Shown: positions 43,551 to 52,578, numbered from the stretch's first letter. The stretch is DNA of 64,000 nt from Polyangiaceae bacterium (GCA_019637295.1 JAHBVX010000006.1:62001-126000), one strand, 5' to 3'. Program-made: numbers and translations. The notes: generated by a model from the letters alone, not told the origin.

Positions 43551-45542
43551 TCAGTCCGGATCGCACGCGCCGCTGCACGACATCTGCGCCTTGCCGGTAC
43601 GCAGGAACCCGTCCAGCATCACCCCAGCGGCGGGGACCTCTCGGATACGCGAGTGGGGATCTTGCCCGACGCGCATGGGCTCGTTGGTGATGGGCTCGGG
43701 CGGCAGCCCGAAGTCGAACTCGATCAGGGCCGAGCCTTGATGCGGCGACGCCACCTCGTCGATGCCGTAGAGCGAGCGATTCACCGGCAACAGGTTCTTC
43801 GCGCCGACGGCACGCGCCATCACGTGTCCGCCCAGAGTGGAGACCTGGTGATCGCCGATGGAAACCAGCAGCAGCACCGCGTGCGACGGCGTGTTCGGCA
43901 GCGGGTCGTTCTCGATGGTGTGGGAGTACCCGCTGGGCTCCGCGCGGTCCCAGAGCATCTGCGCGAGCGAGAGTGCCATCTGGATGTCGAGCGCGCTGGG
44001 GTAGGTGATCTTCATCAGCGCGAAGAACTGATCGAAGTTCACGCTGCGCTGCAGCAAGAGGTTGTAGGGCTGCCCCGGCACCGCGAGCACGCCCCGGGTG
44101 ACGTCCGTGCTCACGGCCATGTAGGTCGCGCCGAAGATCCCGCCCTGGCTGCCGCCGAAGTACACCTTCTCGGTGGTGCTGATCACGCCCTGACCGTTCA
44201 CCTCGAGCGCGTCGTCTTTGGCGAGCCCGCCACCCGCCATCCGCGTTGCCAGGAGTGCGTTCAAGATGCCTTGCTGCAGTCGATCCGCCACGCTGCCGAA
44301 CTTGCCGATGTCTCCGCCGGTGATGATGCCGACGATGTTCTGCACGTCGTCCGACGCCATGCCAGACCAGTCCGTGGCGATGATCGCGTAGTTGAAGAGA
44401 TTGGCCAGGTCGTCGAAGGAGTCGGCCTCGTAGCGTTCCCCGAGCAGGCCGTGGCCGTACCACATGACCGTCGCGGGGTTCTGACTCGTCGCGCTCTTGG
44501 GCACGAGCATCACGAACGGGAACTCGGCGCTGCCGTTCTTCGCTGGCTTTCCCGCGGCGTCCAGCTGCAGCACGCCTCCCGTGCTCGCCTTGTCGAGGAA
44601 CAAGGGGACCGTCATCCTGCCCTCGACGCGAACCGCGATGTTGGCGTTCACGTCCGTCTGCACGTCATCGAGCACGTAGCTCGGGCCGTCAGCCCCGACC
44701 TCGGCCAGCGCCTGATCCCGCATGTGGAGCAGTCGTCCCGTGTTGTTCTCCAGGCTCGCGGTGGTGAAGTCCCAAGCGAGCTGCAGCGAGCTCTGCTCCA
44801 CGCCGGCGGCGGACAGCTTGCTGAAGATGTCGGCGTACAGTGCGCGCCGCAGTCCCACGCTGGCCTCGTCGCTCTCCGTACCGTCACGCAGGGCCGCGAA
44901 CGCCGGGGAGACGGGCAGCGTCGTGCCCGCGCCGTCCACGACATTCCGGATCGCGATGAGGTACCGGTGCCCATCCTTCAGCCGCACCACCGGTCGGATC
45001 ATGAAGGCGCGGTCATCGTCGCTGCTGGCCGTGACGTCGAGCTCCGAGAAGTGTGGCACCCGCTCGCCCGTCTCCGCGTCGACGATCAGCGTGGGGCTGT
45101 CGTCCGTGAGCGACCGAGCGATGTCGAGCGGAGTTGCAAGCCCCGTGACGCTCGCACCGGGCAGGTGCACGAGCAGCGCGGCGCTCGCCGAGAAGCCGTC
45201 GGCCTGGTTGAACGCTTCGACGCTGGTGGCCACGCCACCCAGACCCGTCGGCAGCGACGCCGCGCCGAGGGCGACGCGCTTGCCGGTGGGTGTGGTGGCG
45301 TCGGACGTCAGCCACACGTTGGACGGAAAGGGGAACCCGCAGTAGGTGGGCACCAGCGGATCGCAGTCTCCGTCCAGCAGCGGTCCACCTCCGCTCGCGC
45401 CGCCGGTGCTCGAGTCCGCGCCCGCGCTGCCGCCGGACGCCGGCGCCGCGACGCCGCCGTCGTCGCTGCACCCCGCCGCCGTCAGCCCCGCGCCGGTCGT
45501 GAACGACGAAACGATGACTGCTACCCAGAGTGCGCGCCGCAT
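43551..45542 (-). CDS. Large lipoprotein with lipase/alpha-beta-hydrolase domain
   Basis: 663 aa. Signal peptide with lipobox TAAGC (Cys25), a Gly/Ser-rich linker (ASGGSAGADSSTGGASGGG). The N-terminal half (FPSNVWLTSDATTPTGKRVAL, DFTTASLENNTGRLLHMRDQAL) is like the N-terminal region of bacterial virulence-factor lipases. The C-terminal half has an alpha/beta fold with ATVMWYGHGLLGE, a GGSQGGIFGA nucleophile elbow, and late SIGDHQVSTLGGHVMA supplying Asp and His. Likely surface-exposed esterase or lipase. Substrate unknown. Confidence 0.8.
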   Translation of the reverse strand: MRRALWVAVIVSSFTTGAGLTAAGCSDDGGVAAPASGGSAGADSSTGGASGGGPLLDGDCDPLVPTYCGFPFPSNVWLTSDATTPTGKRVALGAASLPTGLGGVATSVEAFNQADGFSASAALLVHLPGASVTGLATPLDIARSLTDDSPTLIVDAETGERVPHFSELDVTASSDDDRAFMIRPVVRLKDGHRYLIAIRNVVDGAGTTLPVSPAFAALRDGTESDEASVGLRRALYADIFSKLSAAGVEQSSLQLAWDFTTASLENNTGRLLHMRDQALAEVGADGPSYVLDDVQTDVNANIAVRVEGRMTVPLFLDKASTGGVLQLDAAGKPAKNGSAEFPFVMLVPKSATSQNPATVMWYGHGLLGERYEADSFDDLANLFNYAIIATDWSGMASDDVQNIVGIITGGDIGKFGSVADRLQQGILNALLATRMAGGGLAKDDALEVNGQGVISTTEKVYFGGSQGGIFGATYMAVSTDVTRGVLAVPGQPYNLLLQRSVNFDQFFALMKITYPSALDIQMALSLAQMLWDRAEPSGYSHTIENDPLPNTPSHAVLLLVSIGDHQVSTLGGHVMARAVGAKNLLPVNRSLYGIDEVASPHQGSALIEFDFGLPPEPITNEPMRVGQDPHSRIREVPAAGVMLDGFLRTGKAQMSCSGACDPD

Positions 45543-45574
45543 GGGCGAAACTATGGCATGAAGGGACGGCTGTC

Positions 45575-46228
45575 ATGAGCGCCAATCTGACGATTGAGGT
45601 CTGGTCCGACGTCGCCTGCCCCTGGTGTTTCGTCGGCAAGCGACAGCTCGAGGCGGCGTTGGCAGAGTTCCCCCAGGCTGGGTCGGTTCAGGTGCGGTGG
45701 CGTGCTTTCGAGCTCGACCCTGGCGCCCCGGCCGAGCGGGAGGGTGACTACGCCGAGCACTTGGGGAAGAAGTACGGCGTGTCGACGGTCCAAGCCCGAG
45801 CCATGCTCGAGCGGATGACGAGGGTTGCTCGCGACGCCGGCCTCGATTTCCATTTCGAGCGCATTCGACCCGGGAGCACCTTCGACGCGCACCGACTGCT
45901 GCGCCTCGCACGAGAGCGCGGAGTGCAAGACGCAGTGAAGGAGAGGTTCTTGCGGGGCTACTTCGCCGAAGGCGAGGCCATCGGCACCGCAGAGTCGCTG
46001 ACCCGCCTCGCCACCCAAGCCGGTCTCGCCGAGGACGAGGTCGCGTCGGTGCTCGCGAGCGATGCTTACGCCCGCGAGGTGCGCGAGGACGAGGCGCGAG
46101 CCCGCGAGCTCGGCATCTCTGGCGTCCCGTTCTTCGTGATCGGTCGCCACGGTGTGTCGGGCGCGCAGCCGCCCGCGGCGCTCCGCAGCGTGCTCGACAA
46201 GGCCTGGGACGAGGCCTCGACCGAGTGA
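45575..46228 (+). CDS. DsbA-family oxidoreductase (FrnE-like)
   Basis: 217 aa from ATG 45575, which has AAGGGA eight bases upstream. No signal peptide, so the protein is cytoplasmic, as in the FrnE group. The redox motif CPWC is at residues 12-15 within VWSDVACPWCFVGKRQLE. The helical insertion (DFHFERIRPGSTFDAHRLLR) and the cis-Pro loop GISGVPFFVIG follow the family plan. Likely a thiol-disulfide oxidoreductase or isomerase used in stress or secondary metabolism. The frame extends upstream, but nothing else supports it. Confidence 0.93.
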   Translation: MSANLTIEVWSDVACPWCFVGKRQLEAALAEFPQAGSVQVRWRAFELDPGAPAEREGDYAEHLGKKYGVSTVQARAMLERMTRVARDAGLDFHFERIRPGSTFDAHRLLRLARERGVQDAVKERFLRGYFAEGEAIGTAESLTRLATQAGLAEDEVASVLASDAYAREVREDEARARELGISGVPFFVIGRHGVSGAQPPAALRSVLDKAWDEASTE

Positions 46229-46283
46229 CGGGTCAGCGACTGACGTTGACGACAGGTAGGCAGATGGCGCATCCTATGAGTTG

Positions 46284-46670
46284 ATGCCTGCCCAGCGCCC
46301 GACGCTGCCAGACGGAATAGCCGCGCAGCATGGTCACATCGCGGCGCAGATCCGGGTGCTACGGCTCGCGGTCGACGACCAGGCCGGCGACGTCCGGCTC
46401 CGTTCGCTCCTCGCCGACCTGTTCGAGGACGTGCGCAGCCATTTCGCCTACGAAGAAGCGGCGATGGAGATCGGGGGCTATCCGCGCCTGAAGGCCCACA
46501 GGTCCGAGCACGCGGCGTTCATGCACCGGCTCGAGACGCTCCGGGAGGAGAGCCTGATGAGCGACACGGAGCTGATGCCCGTGCTGGCGGCGCTGCTCGA
46601 GACGTGGTTCCGCAACCACGAGGGCTCCTGGGACAAGGAAGCAGCAGAATTCCTGCGAATTGCAGGATGA
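46284..46670 (+). CDS. Bacteriohemerythrin-like protein
   Basis: 128 aa from ATG 46284. Four-helix hemerythrin with the ligand series QHGHI, HFAYEE (HxxxE), HRSEHAAF (HxxxH) and a final HEGSWD (HxxxxD). All di-iron ligands of the family appear to be present. Binds oxygen reversibly or senses it; cytoplasmic, single domain. No signalling partner next to it. Placed 55 bp after the oxidoreductase gene. Confidence 0.9.
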   Translation: MPAQRPTLPDGIAAQHGHIAAQIRVLRLAVDDQAGDVRLRSLLADLFEDVRSHFAYEEAAMEIGGYPRLKAHRSEHAAFMHRLETLREESLMSDTELMPVLAALLETWFRNHEGSWDKEAAEFLRIAG

Positions 46671-46725
46671 AGCCACGGATGGCCGTCGGCGGTGCGCCAT
46701 GCTACGCCTCGACAAGGAGCGGCGA

Positions 46726-47796
46726 GTGGGACGGACGATGCGTTTCGCGGGAATTTTGCTCGTGGTCGCGGCGGCGATCAGCGCGGCGGCGGGCTGTGCG
46801 ACGAGCGACGGCATTGGCGGCGAAGGTGGCGCCGGAAGCGGCGGCTTCGGCGCCCTGGGCACGGGCGGCCAAGGTGCGCTCGGCGGGTTCGGCGCCAGCG
46901 ACTCGGGCACCGGCGGGCTGGGCGGCAGCGGAGCGACCGGGGGCTTCGGCGCGACCGGCGGCGGCGGCGGCAGCGGCGGCGTCCCGCCGGGCAACGGGCA
47001 GCTCGGCAGCTCCTGCGGCTCCTGTAGCTCGGGTCTGACTTGCATCGCTCCGAACTCGGGCGCCTGGAACGGGCAGGGCCCCGCGAACGGCTACTGTACG
47101 CTGGAGTGTGCGTCCTCCACGGACTGCGCCGGGGTCGACCCCACCGCGGAGTGCGTGAGTTTCGACGGAACCAAGGGCTACTGCCTCAAGGGCTGCACCG
47201 TGGGCAGCGCGTTCGGCCCAGGCAAGTGTCACGGTCGGACGGACGTGGGCTGCAACATCTTCTTGCGCAACGAGACCACGGGCGCGTGCGGCGCGAACAA
47301 CACCTGTCCGAGCGGCCAGCTGTGCGGCAGCGACTCACAATGCCACCCCGTGTTCAACGCCTGTTCGCCGCTGTGCGCGATCAACGCCGACTGCCCCTCG
47401 GGCTTCACCTGCAATCCTGGCACTGGTCTGTGCAGCGCCGCGTCGCCAACCGGCAAAGACATGGGTCAGTCGTGTACGGCGCAAACCGGAGAGTGCAAGG
47501 GCCTGTGCATCTCGATTTCGGGCGGCACCAACCGCTTCTGCAGCCAGACCTGCGTGGTTGGCGTGCCGAACGCTTGCGGCTGGGCCGGCCCCGGCACCAA
47601 GGGTGACTTCTTGTGCTCGCTGATCTTCGACGCCGCGTCGGTCGCCGGCGACGTCGGGGCGTGCGGAATGCTCTGCGACTGCAACGCCCAGTGCCCGACG
47701 GGCTTCATCTGCCAGGCGGACGCCGCCATCGAGTCGAACGCGCTGCGCAAGGGCTCGTGCTCGCCCGGTACCTCGGGCGGGCTCACGAGCTGCTGA
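46726..47796 (+). CDS. Cys-rich lipoprotein with Gly-rich linker
   Basis: 356 aa. GTG 46726 is chosen because AAGGAG lies six bases before it; ATG 46738 is the alternative. Lipobox SAAAGC (Cys24). Residues 30-90 are a repetitive Gly-rich linker (GGFGALGTGGQGALGGFGAS and so on), with the GGFGA unit repeated several times. The remaining 250 residues carry about 36 Cys in short loops of the type CPSGQLCGSDSQC, CAINADCPSGFTC and CDCNAQCPTGFIC, resembling the Cys-rich region of the protein at 15833-17215. Function unknown; surface exposure inferred. Confidence 0.8.
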   Translation: MGRTMRFAGILLVVAAAISAAAGCATSDGIGGEGGAGSGGFGALGTGGQGALGGFGASDSGTGGLGGSGATGGFGATGGGGGSGGVPPGNGQLGSSCGSCSSGLTCIAPNSGAWNGQGPANGYCTLECASSTDCAGVDPTAECVSFDGTKGYCLKGCTVGSAFGPGKCHGRTDVGCNIFLRNETTGACGANNTCPSGQLCGSDSQCHPVFNACSPLCAINADCPSGFTCNPGTGLCSAASPTGKDMGQSCTAQTGECKGLCISISGGTNRFCSQTCVVGVPNACGWAGPGTKGDFLCSLIFDAASVAGDVGACGMLCDCNAQCPTGFICQADAAIESNALRKGSCSPGTSGGLTSC

Positions 47797-47853
47797 GACC
47801 GACTCGGCTCACCTCGTCTCCGTACCCGGGCAGGCTCGGTGTAAGCTCCGGCA

Positions 47854-48963
47854 ATGTCCTCACTCACGCCCGGCCACCGGGTCGTCGTCCACGAGCTCGC
47901 GGAGTCACCGGACCAGGCCATCGACGCGCTGACGCTACAGCCAATGGCGGCGCCGGAGCCCGCGACCTTGCGCTCCGGCGACGTGATCGTCGCGGTCAAG
48001 AGCGCGGCAGTGGGCTGGGTAGATCTGCTCATGGCGAGCGGCCAGTACCAGCACATGGCCGAGCCTCCCTACACCCCGGGGCTCGAGTGCGCGGGCGAGG
48101 TGGTGTGGGCCGGGGACGACGCGAAGCAAACCGTCGCTCTGGGCGAGCGGGTGGTCGTCGACGGCTTCCTCGCGGGGCCCCGATCCCTCGGCGAGTACCG
48201 CGCCTATGGCGGCTTCGCATCCTACGTGGTCGCCCCCGCGGCTGCGGTGCACGCCATCACCCCAGCGCTGTCCTTCGATCAAGCCGCCGCGCTGCTCGGC
48301 AGCTACGAGACAGCCTACCACTGCTTGCTGGCGCGGGGTCACCTGGCAGCAGGTGAGACGGTGCTGATTCACGGCGCGTCGGGGGCCACGGGGCTCGCTG
48401 CGGTGCAGGTCGCCAAGCTCGTCGGCGCGACGGTCATCGCCACCGGGCGCCACGACGACAAGCTCGCGCTGGTCAAGCAGCATGGCGCCGACCACGTCAT
48501 CAACGTACGCGCCGAAGACGGCAGCACGCGCAGGTTCCGTGACGACGTGAAGGCGCTCACGAAGGGCCACGGCGTCGACGTGGTCTACGACGGCGTCGGC
48601 GGTGACATCTCGCTGGAGAGCCTGCGGTGTGTGCGCTTCGGGGCCCGATTTCTGATCGTCGGCTGGGCTTCCACTCCGCTGGTCGCTCGAGGCAAGGGCC
48701 AGCGGGGGGCGCCGAACGCGAACGTGCTGCCCACCAACCTGATCATGATGAAGGGGCTGGATGTCTTGGGTTGCCCAGCCGTCATCTCCACGGTCAAAGA
48801 CCCTTCGCTCCGGCCGCCGCGCTTGAGCGCCGTGCTCGACTGGGCCCGCTCAGGACGCATCCAGCCGTATGTGTCGCACACCTTCCCGTTGACGGAGTTC
48901 AAGGCGGCGATGCGCGCCAAGTGGAGCGGCGAGGTGACGGGCGGCTGCGTGCTGCACCCCTAG
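47854..48963 (+). CDS. Zinc-free quinone-oxidoreductase-like MDR protein
   Basis: 369 aa medium-chain dehydrogenase/reductase. The catalytic N-terminal domain has SAAVGWVDLLMASGQYQ and PYTPGLECAGEVVWAG; the Rossmann fold has ETVLIHGASGATGLAAVQVAKLVGATVIATG, then HGADHVIN. The zinc ligands of alcohol dehydrogenases are absent, as in NADPH:quinone oxidoreductases. C-terminal PLTEFKAAMRAKWSGEVTGGCVL closes the chain. Substrate: a quinone or enone, using NADPH. Stands alone between a Cys-rich lipoprotein gene and the convergent SUMF1-like gene. Confidence 0.9.
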   Translation: MSSLTPGHRVVVHELAESPDQAIDALTLQPMAAPEPATLRSGDVIVAVKSAAVGWVDLLMASGQYQHMAEPPYTPGLECAGEVVWAGDDAKQTVALGERVVVDGFLAGPRSLGEYRAYGGFASYVVAPAAAVHAITPALSFDQAAALLGSYETAYHCLLARGHLAAGETVLIHGASGATGLAAVQVAKLVGATVIATGRHDDKLALVKQHGADHVINVRAEDGSTRRFRDDVKALTKGHGVDVVYDGVGGDISLESLRCVRFGARFLIVGWASTPLVARGKGQRGAPNANVLPTNLIMMKGLDVLGCPAVISTVKDPSLRPPRLSAVLDWARSGRIQPYVSHTFPLTEFKAAMRAKWSGEVTGGCVLHP

Positions 48964-49002
48964 TCGGCTTCGACTCGATTCACGCCAAGACGGCACGCAG
49001 CC

Positions 49003-50133
49003 TCACTTCTTCTGCTCGTGCGCCTTGCGTCCGCGCAACGCCGCCAGGTCGGCGTCCTTGGCTTCAGGGCCGAGCAAGGTGCCGCACATGGTGTTGCAGC
49101 GAACGTCGCGCGGCGCGCAGGAACACTTCCCTTGCGCCTTGAGCTCGAGCTTCTCCTTCATTTCGGCGCGGGTAAAGCCCGCCAGGCGCTCGACTCGGTC
49201 CATGTTCCAACGGCTGTGCTGCTGCTTTGCGGTGCGCGGCTCGGTCTCGGCGTTGTCCGGCTCGGCGCAGCAACGGAAGCCGAGGAAGTAGTAGTAGAAG
49301 CCCTCGTCGTGGGTGTAGATCTTGGGGCGACACTGGTTGCGCACGCCCTCGTACCAGGGGCCACCGGTGTGGATGCTGTCGTACTTGCGGTGCTGCCCAC
49401 CTGGGGCTGGCTCGCTGGCCACCACTTCGTCGTTGTTGCCCGGCAGATCGTGGACACCGAAGTCGCTCACACACTCGGGTTGGCTACCGCTGCGCACGCC
49501 CTTCCACAGACGAGCGAGCTCCTTGGGGTCACGACGCGCGACGAGGTTCATCTTGGGGTGATCCCAGGCGTGATCGCCGTTGCACTTGTTCGTATCGCGC
49601 TCGTAGCCGTAGGGGTAGGGCTTCATCTCGGGGCCCTCGCACGCGAAGGTCCACTCGGACTCGGTGCACATGCGCTTGCCGATCGTCGCGCACTTGACCT
49701 GAGCTTGGTAGAAGGTGTTCATCACCTCGGGTCGCTCGCCCTTGACGTTCGGCCACGAGTAGGTGTCGATGCAAAAGCGCTTCTTCACGCGCTCGCCGAT
49801 GCACTTGCTGGGTTCCTCGAACAGCTCGCACACCGTCTTCTTGTTCCAGGGCGCGTACCAGCTTCGCTTGCAGTTCTGCTCCACCTTGGTGCAGTACTCG
49901 CCCTCCACCAGCTTCATGCCTGTGGGGCAGGCGCTCGGGCCCTCTTCCTTGACGCTGGCGGTGGCGGCCGGGTCGGCCTGACCGGGCTCGGTCGGCCCCG
50001 ACGGGGAGGGACCGATCGTGCTCGTGGCCGCAGGTGTGGGCTCGCTCACCGGGGCTGGGGTCTCCGAGTCCGGGGGTGGCGCGGCCGCGCAGGCCACGAT
50101 CACGAGCGCGGGGAAGGAACGAAGCAAACGCAT
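49003..50133 (-). CDS. Lipoprotein with SUMF1 (formylglycine-generating enzyme-like) domain
   Basis: 376 aa. Lipobox VIVAC (Cys15), then a Pro/Ser/Thr linker to about residue 60. The SUMF1-type C-lectin-like fold: FCIDTYSWPNVKGERPEVMNT, YQAQVKCATIGKRMCTESEWTFAC, FGVHDLPGNNDEVVAS, and the end FYYYFLGFRCC. Many myxobacterial SUMF1 proteins are not sulfatase activators; only one Cys (VRNQC) sits near the active-site pair region, so formylglycine synthesis is unlikely. Acidic/Cys-rich tail. Likely surface lipoprotein. The 90-bp upstream gap separates it from the phosphoesterase gene. Confidence 0.8.
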   Translation of the reverse strand: MRLLRSFPALVIVACAAAPPPDSETPAPVSEPTPAATSTIGPSPSGPTEPGQADPAATASVKEEGPSACPTGMKLVEGEYCTKVEQNCKRSWYAPWNKKTVCELFEEPSKCIGERVKKRFCIDTYSWPNVKGERPEVMNTFYQAQVKCATIGKRMCTESEWTFACEGPEMKPYPYGYERDTNKCNGDHAWDHPKMNLVARRDPKELARLWKGVRSGSQPECVSDFGVHDLPGNNDEVVASEPAPGGQHRKYDSIHTGGPWYEGVRNQCRPKIYTHDEGFYYYFLGFRCCAEPDNAETEPRTAKQQHSRWNMDRVERLAGFTRAEMKEKLELKAQGKCSCAPRDVRCNTMCGTLLGPEAKDADLAALRGRKAHEQKK

Positions 50134-50223
50134 GGTCTGCCCCTGTACTGCATCCTCGTCCGATGTCAGGTACTTTCGCTCAGAGTGAAACCCGACGTCG
50201 CCGCAAAGCCCCAGAAACGGCGG

Positions 50224-50958
50224 TCAGCGTCGCTTGGGGACCGTCCACTTCTTCAGCGTGGCTCGGCCGTGATCCAGCTCCACGTAGGTGCCGCCATGCA
50301 TCCAATTGCCGGAGTTGAGGTACTGCTTCTCCGGTCCGAGCTCGATGCTCTCCGCGCGGTGCGTGTGACCGAACACGACCGCGTCGAAGCCGCGACGTAA
50401 GAGCATCTCCGCAGCCCCGTGGTACACGGATGGCTCGGCCTGCGTGCTCCTGCCCGCTCGGCGGTCCTTGTAACGCTCGTACGCCGACCAGAGCCGGTAC
50501 ACGTCCGGGTAGATGTGCAGGAGCGGTCCCGCGGCGCGGGTCAGCGCGTCGTACAGCCGTGGGTAGTTCACGAAGAACGGATCGTAGAGGTGGCCGTGCT
50601 CGACGCGGATACGTCGGTCCCCGGAGTGCACGTTCAAGAACGGCGATATGTGCAGCTCCGCCCAGCTCTCCAGGTAGTGCTCGAGCACGATGTCGTGGTT
50701 TCCGACGACGTAGTACACGTGCTGGCCACGGGCGAGCAGACGCTGAATGCGGTTGAGGATGCGGACCGTGTCGTTGGCGAGGTTCGCGAAGCTGGTTTGA
50801 AGGATCTCGAGACCATCCCCGTTGATGATCACGTGATAGCGCTCCCGCTCGGCGTACTCCAGGAAGCTGCCCAGAGACTCGCTGGCTTCGGAGAAGGGGT
50901 TGCCGATGTGCAGATCCGAGACCACGAGCGCTCGCTCCAGGCGAACGTCGACGATCAC
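50224..50958 (-). CDS. Metallophosphoesterase (LpxH-like)
   Basis: 244 aa. Calcineurin-like motifs in order: SDLH at 14-17, NGDGLE, VGNHDIV, VEHGHLYD and FGHTHRAES, giving the two-metal site. Family members nearest in plan are UDP-2,3-diacylglucosamine hydrolases (LpxH), but the protein is also similar to other small phosphoesterases, and no lpx gene is nearby. Cytoplasmic, no signal. ATG 50958 overlaps the end of the cNMP-binding protein gene by four bases, so the two are coupled. Confidence 0.85.
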   Translation of the reverse strand: MIVDVRLERALVVSDLHIGNPFSEASESLGSFLEYAERERYHVIINGDGLEILQTSFANLANDTVRILNRIQRLLARGQHVYYVVGNHDIVLEHYLESWAELHISPFLNVHSGDRRIRVEHGHLYDPFFVNYPRLYDALTRAAGPLLHIYPDVYRLWSAYERYKDRRAGRSTQAEPSVYHGAAEMLLRRGFDAVVFGHTHRAESIELGPEKQYLNSGNWMHGGTYVELDHGRATLKKWTVPKRR

Positions 50959-51410
50959 CTGTCGCCCTCGTCTACGCTGGCGGGAGCGTACATCATCGTC
51001 GCCGGCTCCGCGCTCCCGTCCCCGGCGCTCTCGATCAGCTGGACCACGCGCGCGTTGAGCTTGCGGACGCGGCCGCTCAAGCGCTGGAGCATCTCGAAGG
51101 CGAAGGTCGGATCGCGTCGCATGCGCACGAGCAGCGCACCGGCGCTGATCACGAGCAAGTGGGTCTCCCCGATAGCGTGGGCGCTGGCGTCCCGCGGCAG
51201 CGACTCGAGCAGGCTCATCTCCCCGAAGAAATCTCCGCGGCGGAGCGTCGCGAGCTCCACCACGCGCTCGGCGATGCGTTTGGTGATGCGCACGCTCCCG
51301 GACTGGATCACGAACATGTCCCGCGACCCGTCCCCCTCCTCGACGATCACCTCCCCGTCCTGGTAGCTGCGCTCGAGCTCCTCGGCGTGGGACTGCTTGC
51401 GGGCGGACAT
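50955..51410 (-). CDS. Cyclic-nucleotide-binding domain protein
   Basis: 151 aa from ATG 51410 (a strong GGGAGG lies just upstream, at close spacing). The frame is open further, but the cNMP fold starts here. Seen: GEVIVEEGDGSRDMFVIQSGSVRI, LRRGDFFGEMSLLESLPRDASAHA (phosphate-binding cassette), and SAGALLVRM. No DNA-binding domain follows, so it is a stand-alone sensor rather than a CRP-type regulator. It may control the coupled phosphoesterase; that link is inferred from the overlap only. Confidence 0.9.
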   Translation of the reverse strand: MSARKQSHAEELERSYQDGEVIVEEGDGSRDMFVIQSGSVRITKRIAERVVELATLRRGDFFGEMSLLESLPRDASAHAIGETHLLVISAGALLVRMRRDPTFAFEMLQRLSGRVRKLNARVVQLIESAGDGSAEPATMMYAPASVDEGDR

Positions 51411-51526
51411 GACCTCCCTACGCTTATCGATTCCGAGCGCGGCGTCGAGCCCGACGGTCGGCCAATCGTACCCGATCCACCACATTGGGCACGCGGAGGA
51501 GGCGCTCACAGGCTACTGTCGAGCGC

Positions 51527-51850
51527 ATGACCGCGGCCGTCATCCTGTGCACCGCGCCGGCCGAAGGCGACGCGGCCGAGCGCCTCGCCCGAGGTTTGAT
51601 CGAGGCGCGGCTGGCGGCTTGCGTGAACCTGGTTCCGTCCGTGCGCTCGTTCTACGTGTGGCAGGGCGAGCTGCAGGATGATCGCGAAGTACAGCTGGTG
51701 ATCAAGACGCGCAGCGCGCTCAGCGCCCGAGTCGAGCAGTGGCTCGCGGACAATCATCCCTACGAGGTGCCCGAGTTCGTAGTGCTGGACGCTTCCCGTG
51801 TGGCGCCCTCCTACCTCGCCTGGCTCCTGGCGCAGACGGAAGAGCCTTGA
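51527..51850 (+). CDS. cutA: CutA1 divalent-ion tolerance protein
   Basis: 107 aa from ATG 51527. The whole chain matches CutA: AVILCTAPAEGDAAERLARGLIEARLAACVNLVPSVRSFYVWQGELQ (trimeric ferredoxin-like fold), VQLVIKTRSAL, NHPYEVPEFVVLD and SYLAWLL. Small trimeric proteins linked with copper tolerance in E. coli; the true function is debated. Cytoplasmic. Its stop overlaps the TTG start of the HD protein gene, so the two are coupled. Confidence 0.96.
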   Translation: MTAAVILCTAPAEGDAAERLARGLIEARLAACVNLVPSVRSFYVWQGELQDDREVQLVIKTRSALSARVEQWLADNHPYEVPEFVVLDASRVAPSYLAWLLAQTEEP

Positions 51851-52527
51851 ACCTCCAGTCCTTGCGGCTGCAGATCGAACAGGACGCCCCGCTGGCGGCG
51901 ATCGCCCGCCGCGTCGCGGAGCTGGCGCAGCACGACCCCGCGCACGATCTCGCTCACAGCCTGCGCGTGGCGCTCTGGACCCTCAGACTCTGCGGCGCGG
52001 CGGCGGATCCTCGAGAGTGTATCGCCGCAGCGCTGCTGCACGACGTCGTCAACCTGCCCAAGAACGCTCCCGACCGCGCACGAGCGAGCGAGCGTTCGGC
52101 CGCCGTCGCGCGCGAGGCGCTGGCCGCTCTGGACTTTCGACCCGAGGCGATCGAGCGCATCTGCGACGCGATCGCCACCCACTCCTACTCCCGCGGGGCG
52201 ACGCCGCGCTCCGCGCTGGGGCGCGCGCTGCAGGACGCCGACCGCCTCGAGGCGCTGGGCGCGCTGGGCGCTGCCCGCTGCTTCGCCACCGGTGCCCAGC
52301 TCGGCGCCAGGCTCGTGCATGAGGACGACCCCTGGGGCAGCTCGCGCCTGCTCGATGATCGCGCCTACAGCGTGGACCACTTCTTCACCAAGCTCCTCGA
52401 GCTACCCGAGACGCTGTGTACCGAGGCGGGGCGCGCCGAGGCCAGGCGCCGCGCCGACTTTCTCCGAGTCTATCTGGAGCAGCTGGCCAGCGAGTTGGAC
52501 TGCCCCGCCCCTCCGGCACCCAAGTAG
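51847..52527 (+). CDS. HD-domain phosphohydrolase
   Basis: 226 aa from TTG 51847, overlapping the cutA stop by four bases. HD motif: HDLAHSLRVALWTLRL, then AALLHDVVNLPK and, later, ALQDADRLEALGALGAARCF, giving the H...HD...D metal ligands. YedJ-like single-domain HD proteins are metal-dependent phosphohydrolases of unknown substrate. The insertion THSYSRGATPRSAL with His fits the extra metal ligand of this subgroup. No signal peptide. Confidence 0.9.
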   Translation: MNLQSLRLQIEQDAPLAAIARRVAELAQHDPAHDLAHSLRVALWTLRLCGAAADPRECIAAALLHDVVNLPKNAPDRARASERSAAVAREALAALDFRPEAIERICDAIATHSYSRGATPRSALGRALQDADRLEALGALGAARCFATGAQLGARLVHEDDPWGSSRLLDDRAYSVDHFFTKLLELPETLCTEAGRAEARRRADFLRVYLEQLASELDCPAPPAPK

Positions 52528-52578
52528 CGGCAGGTCCCTGGTTCCGGCGTGGCCGCTGCAGCTGGTATCCTCGCGCGC

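Noticed and set aside
43287-45578. Plus-strand open frame of 763 codons opposite the lipase-like lipoprotein.
   Set aside because: It begins inside the CocE gene and has no signal, motif or ribosome site. It is a shadow of the minus-strand gene.
46359-47045. Minus-strand frame rich in Pro, opposite the Gly-rich linker of the Cys-rich lipoprotein.
   Set aside because: The Pro repeats are the complement of the Gly codons. The hemerythrin and lipoprotein genes on the other strand are well supported.
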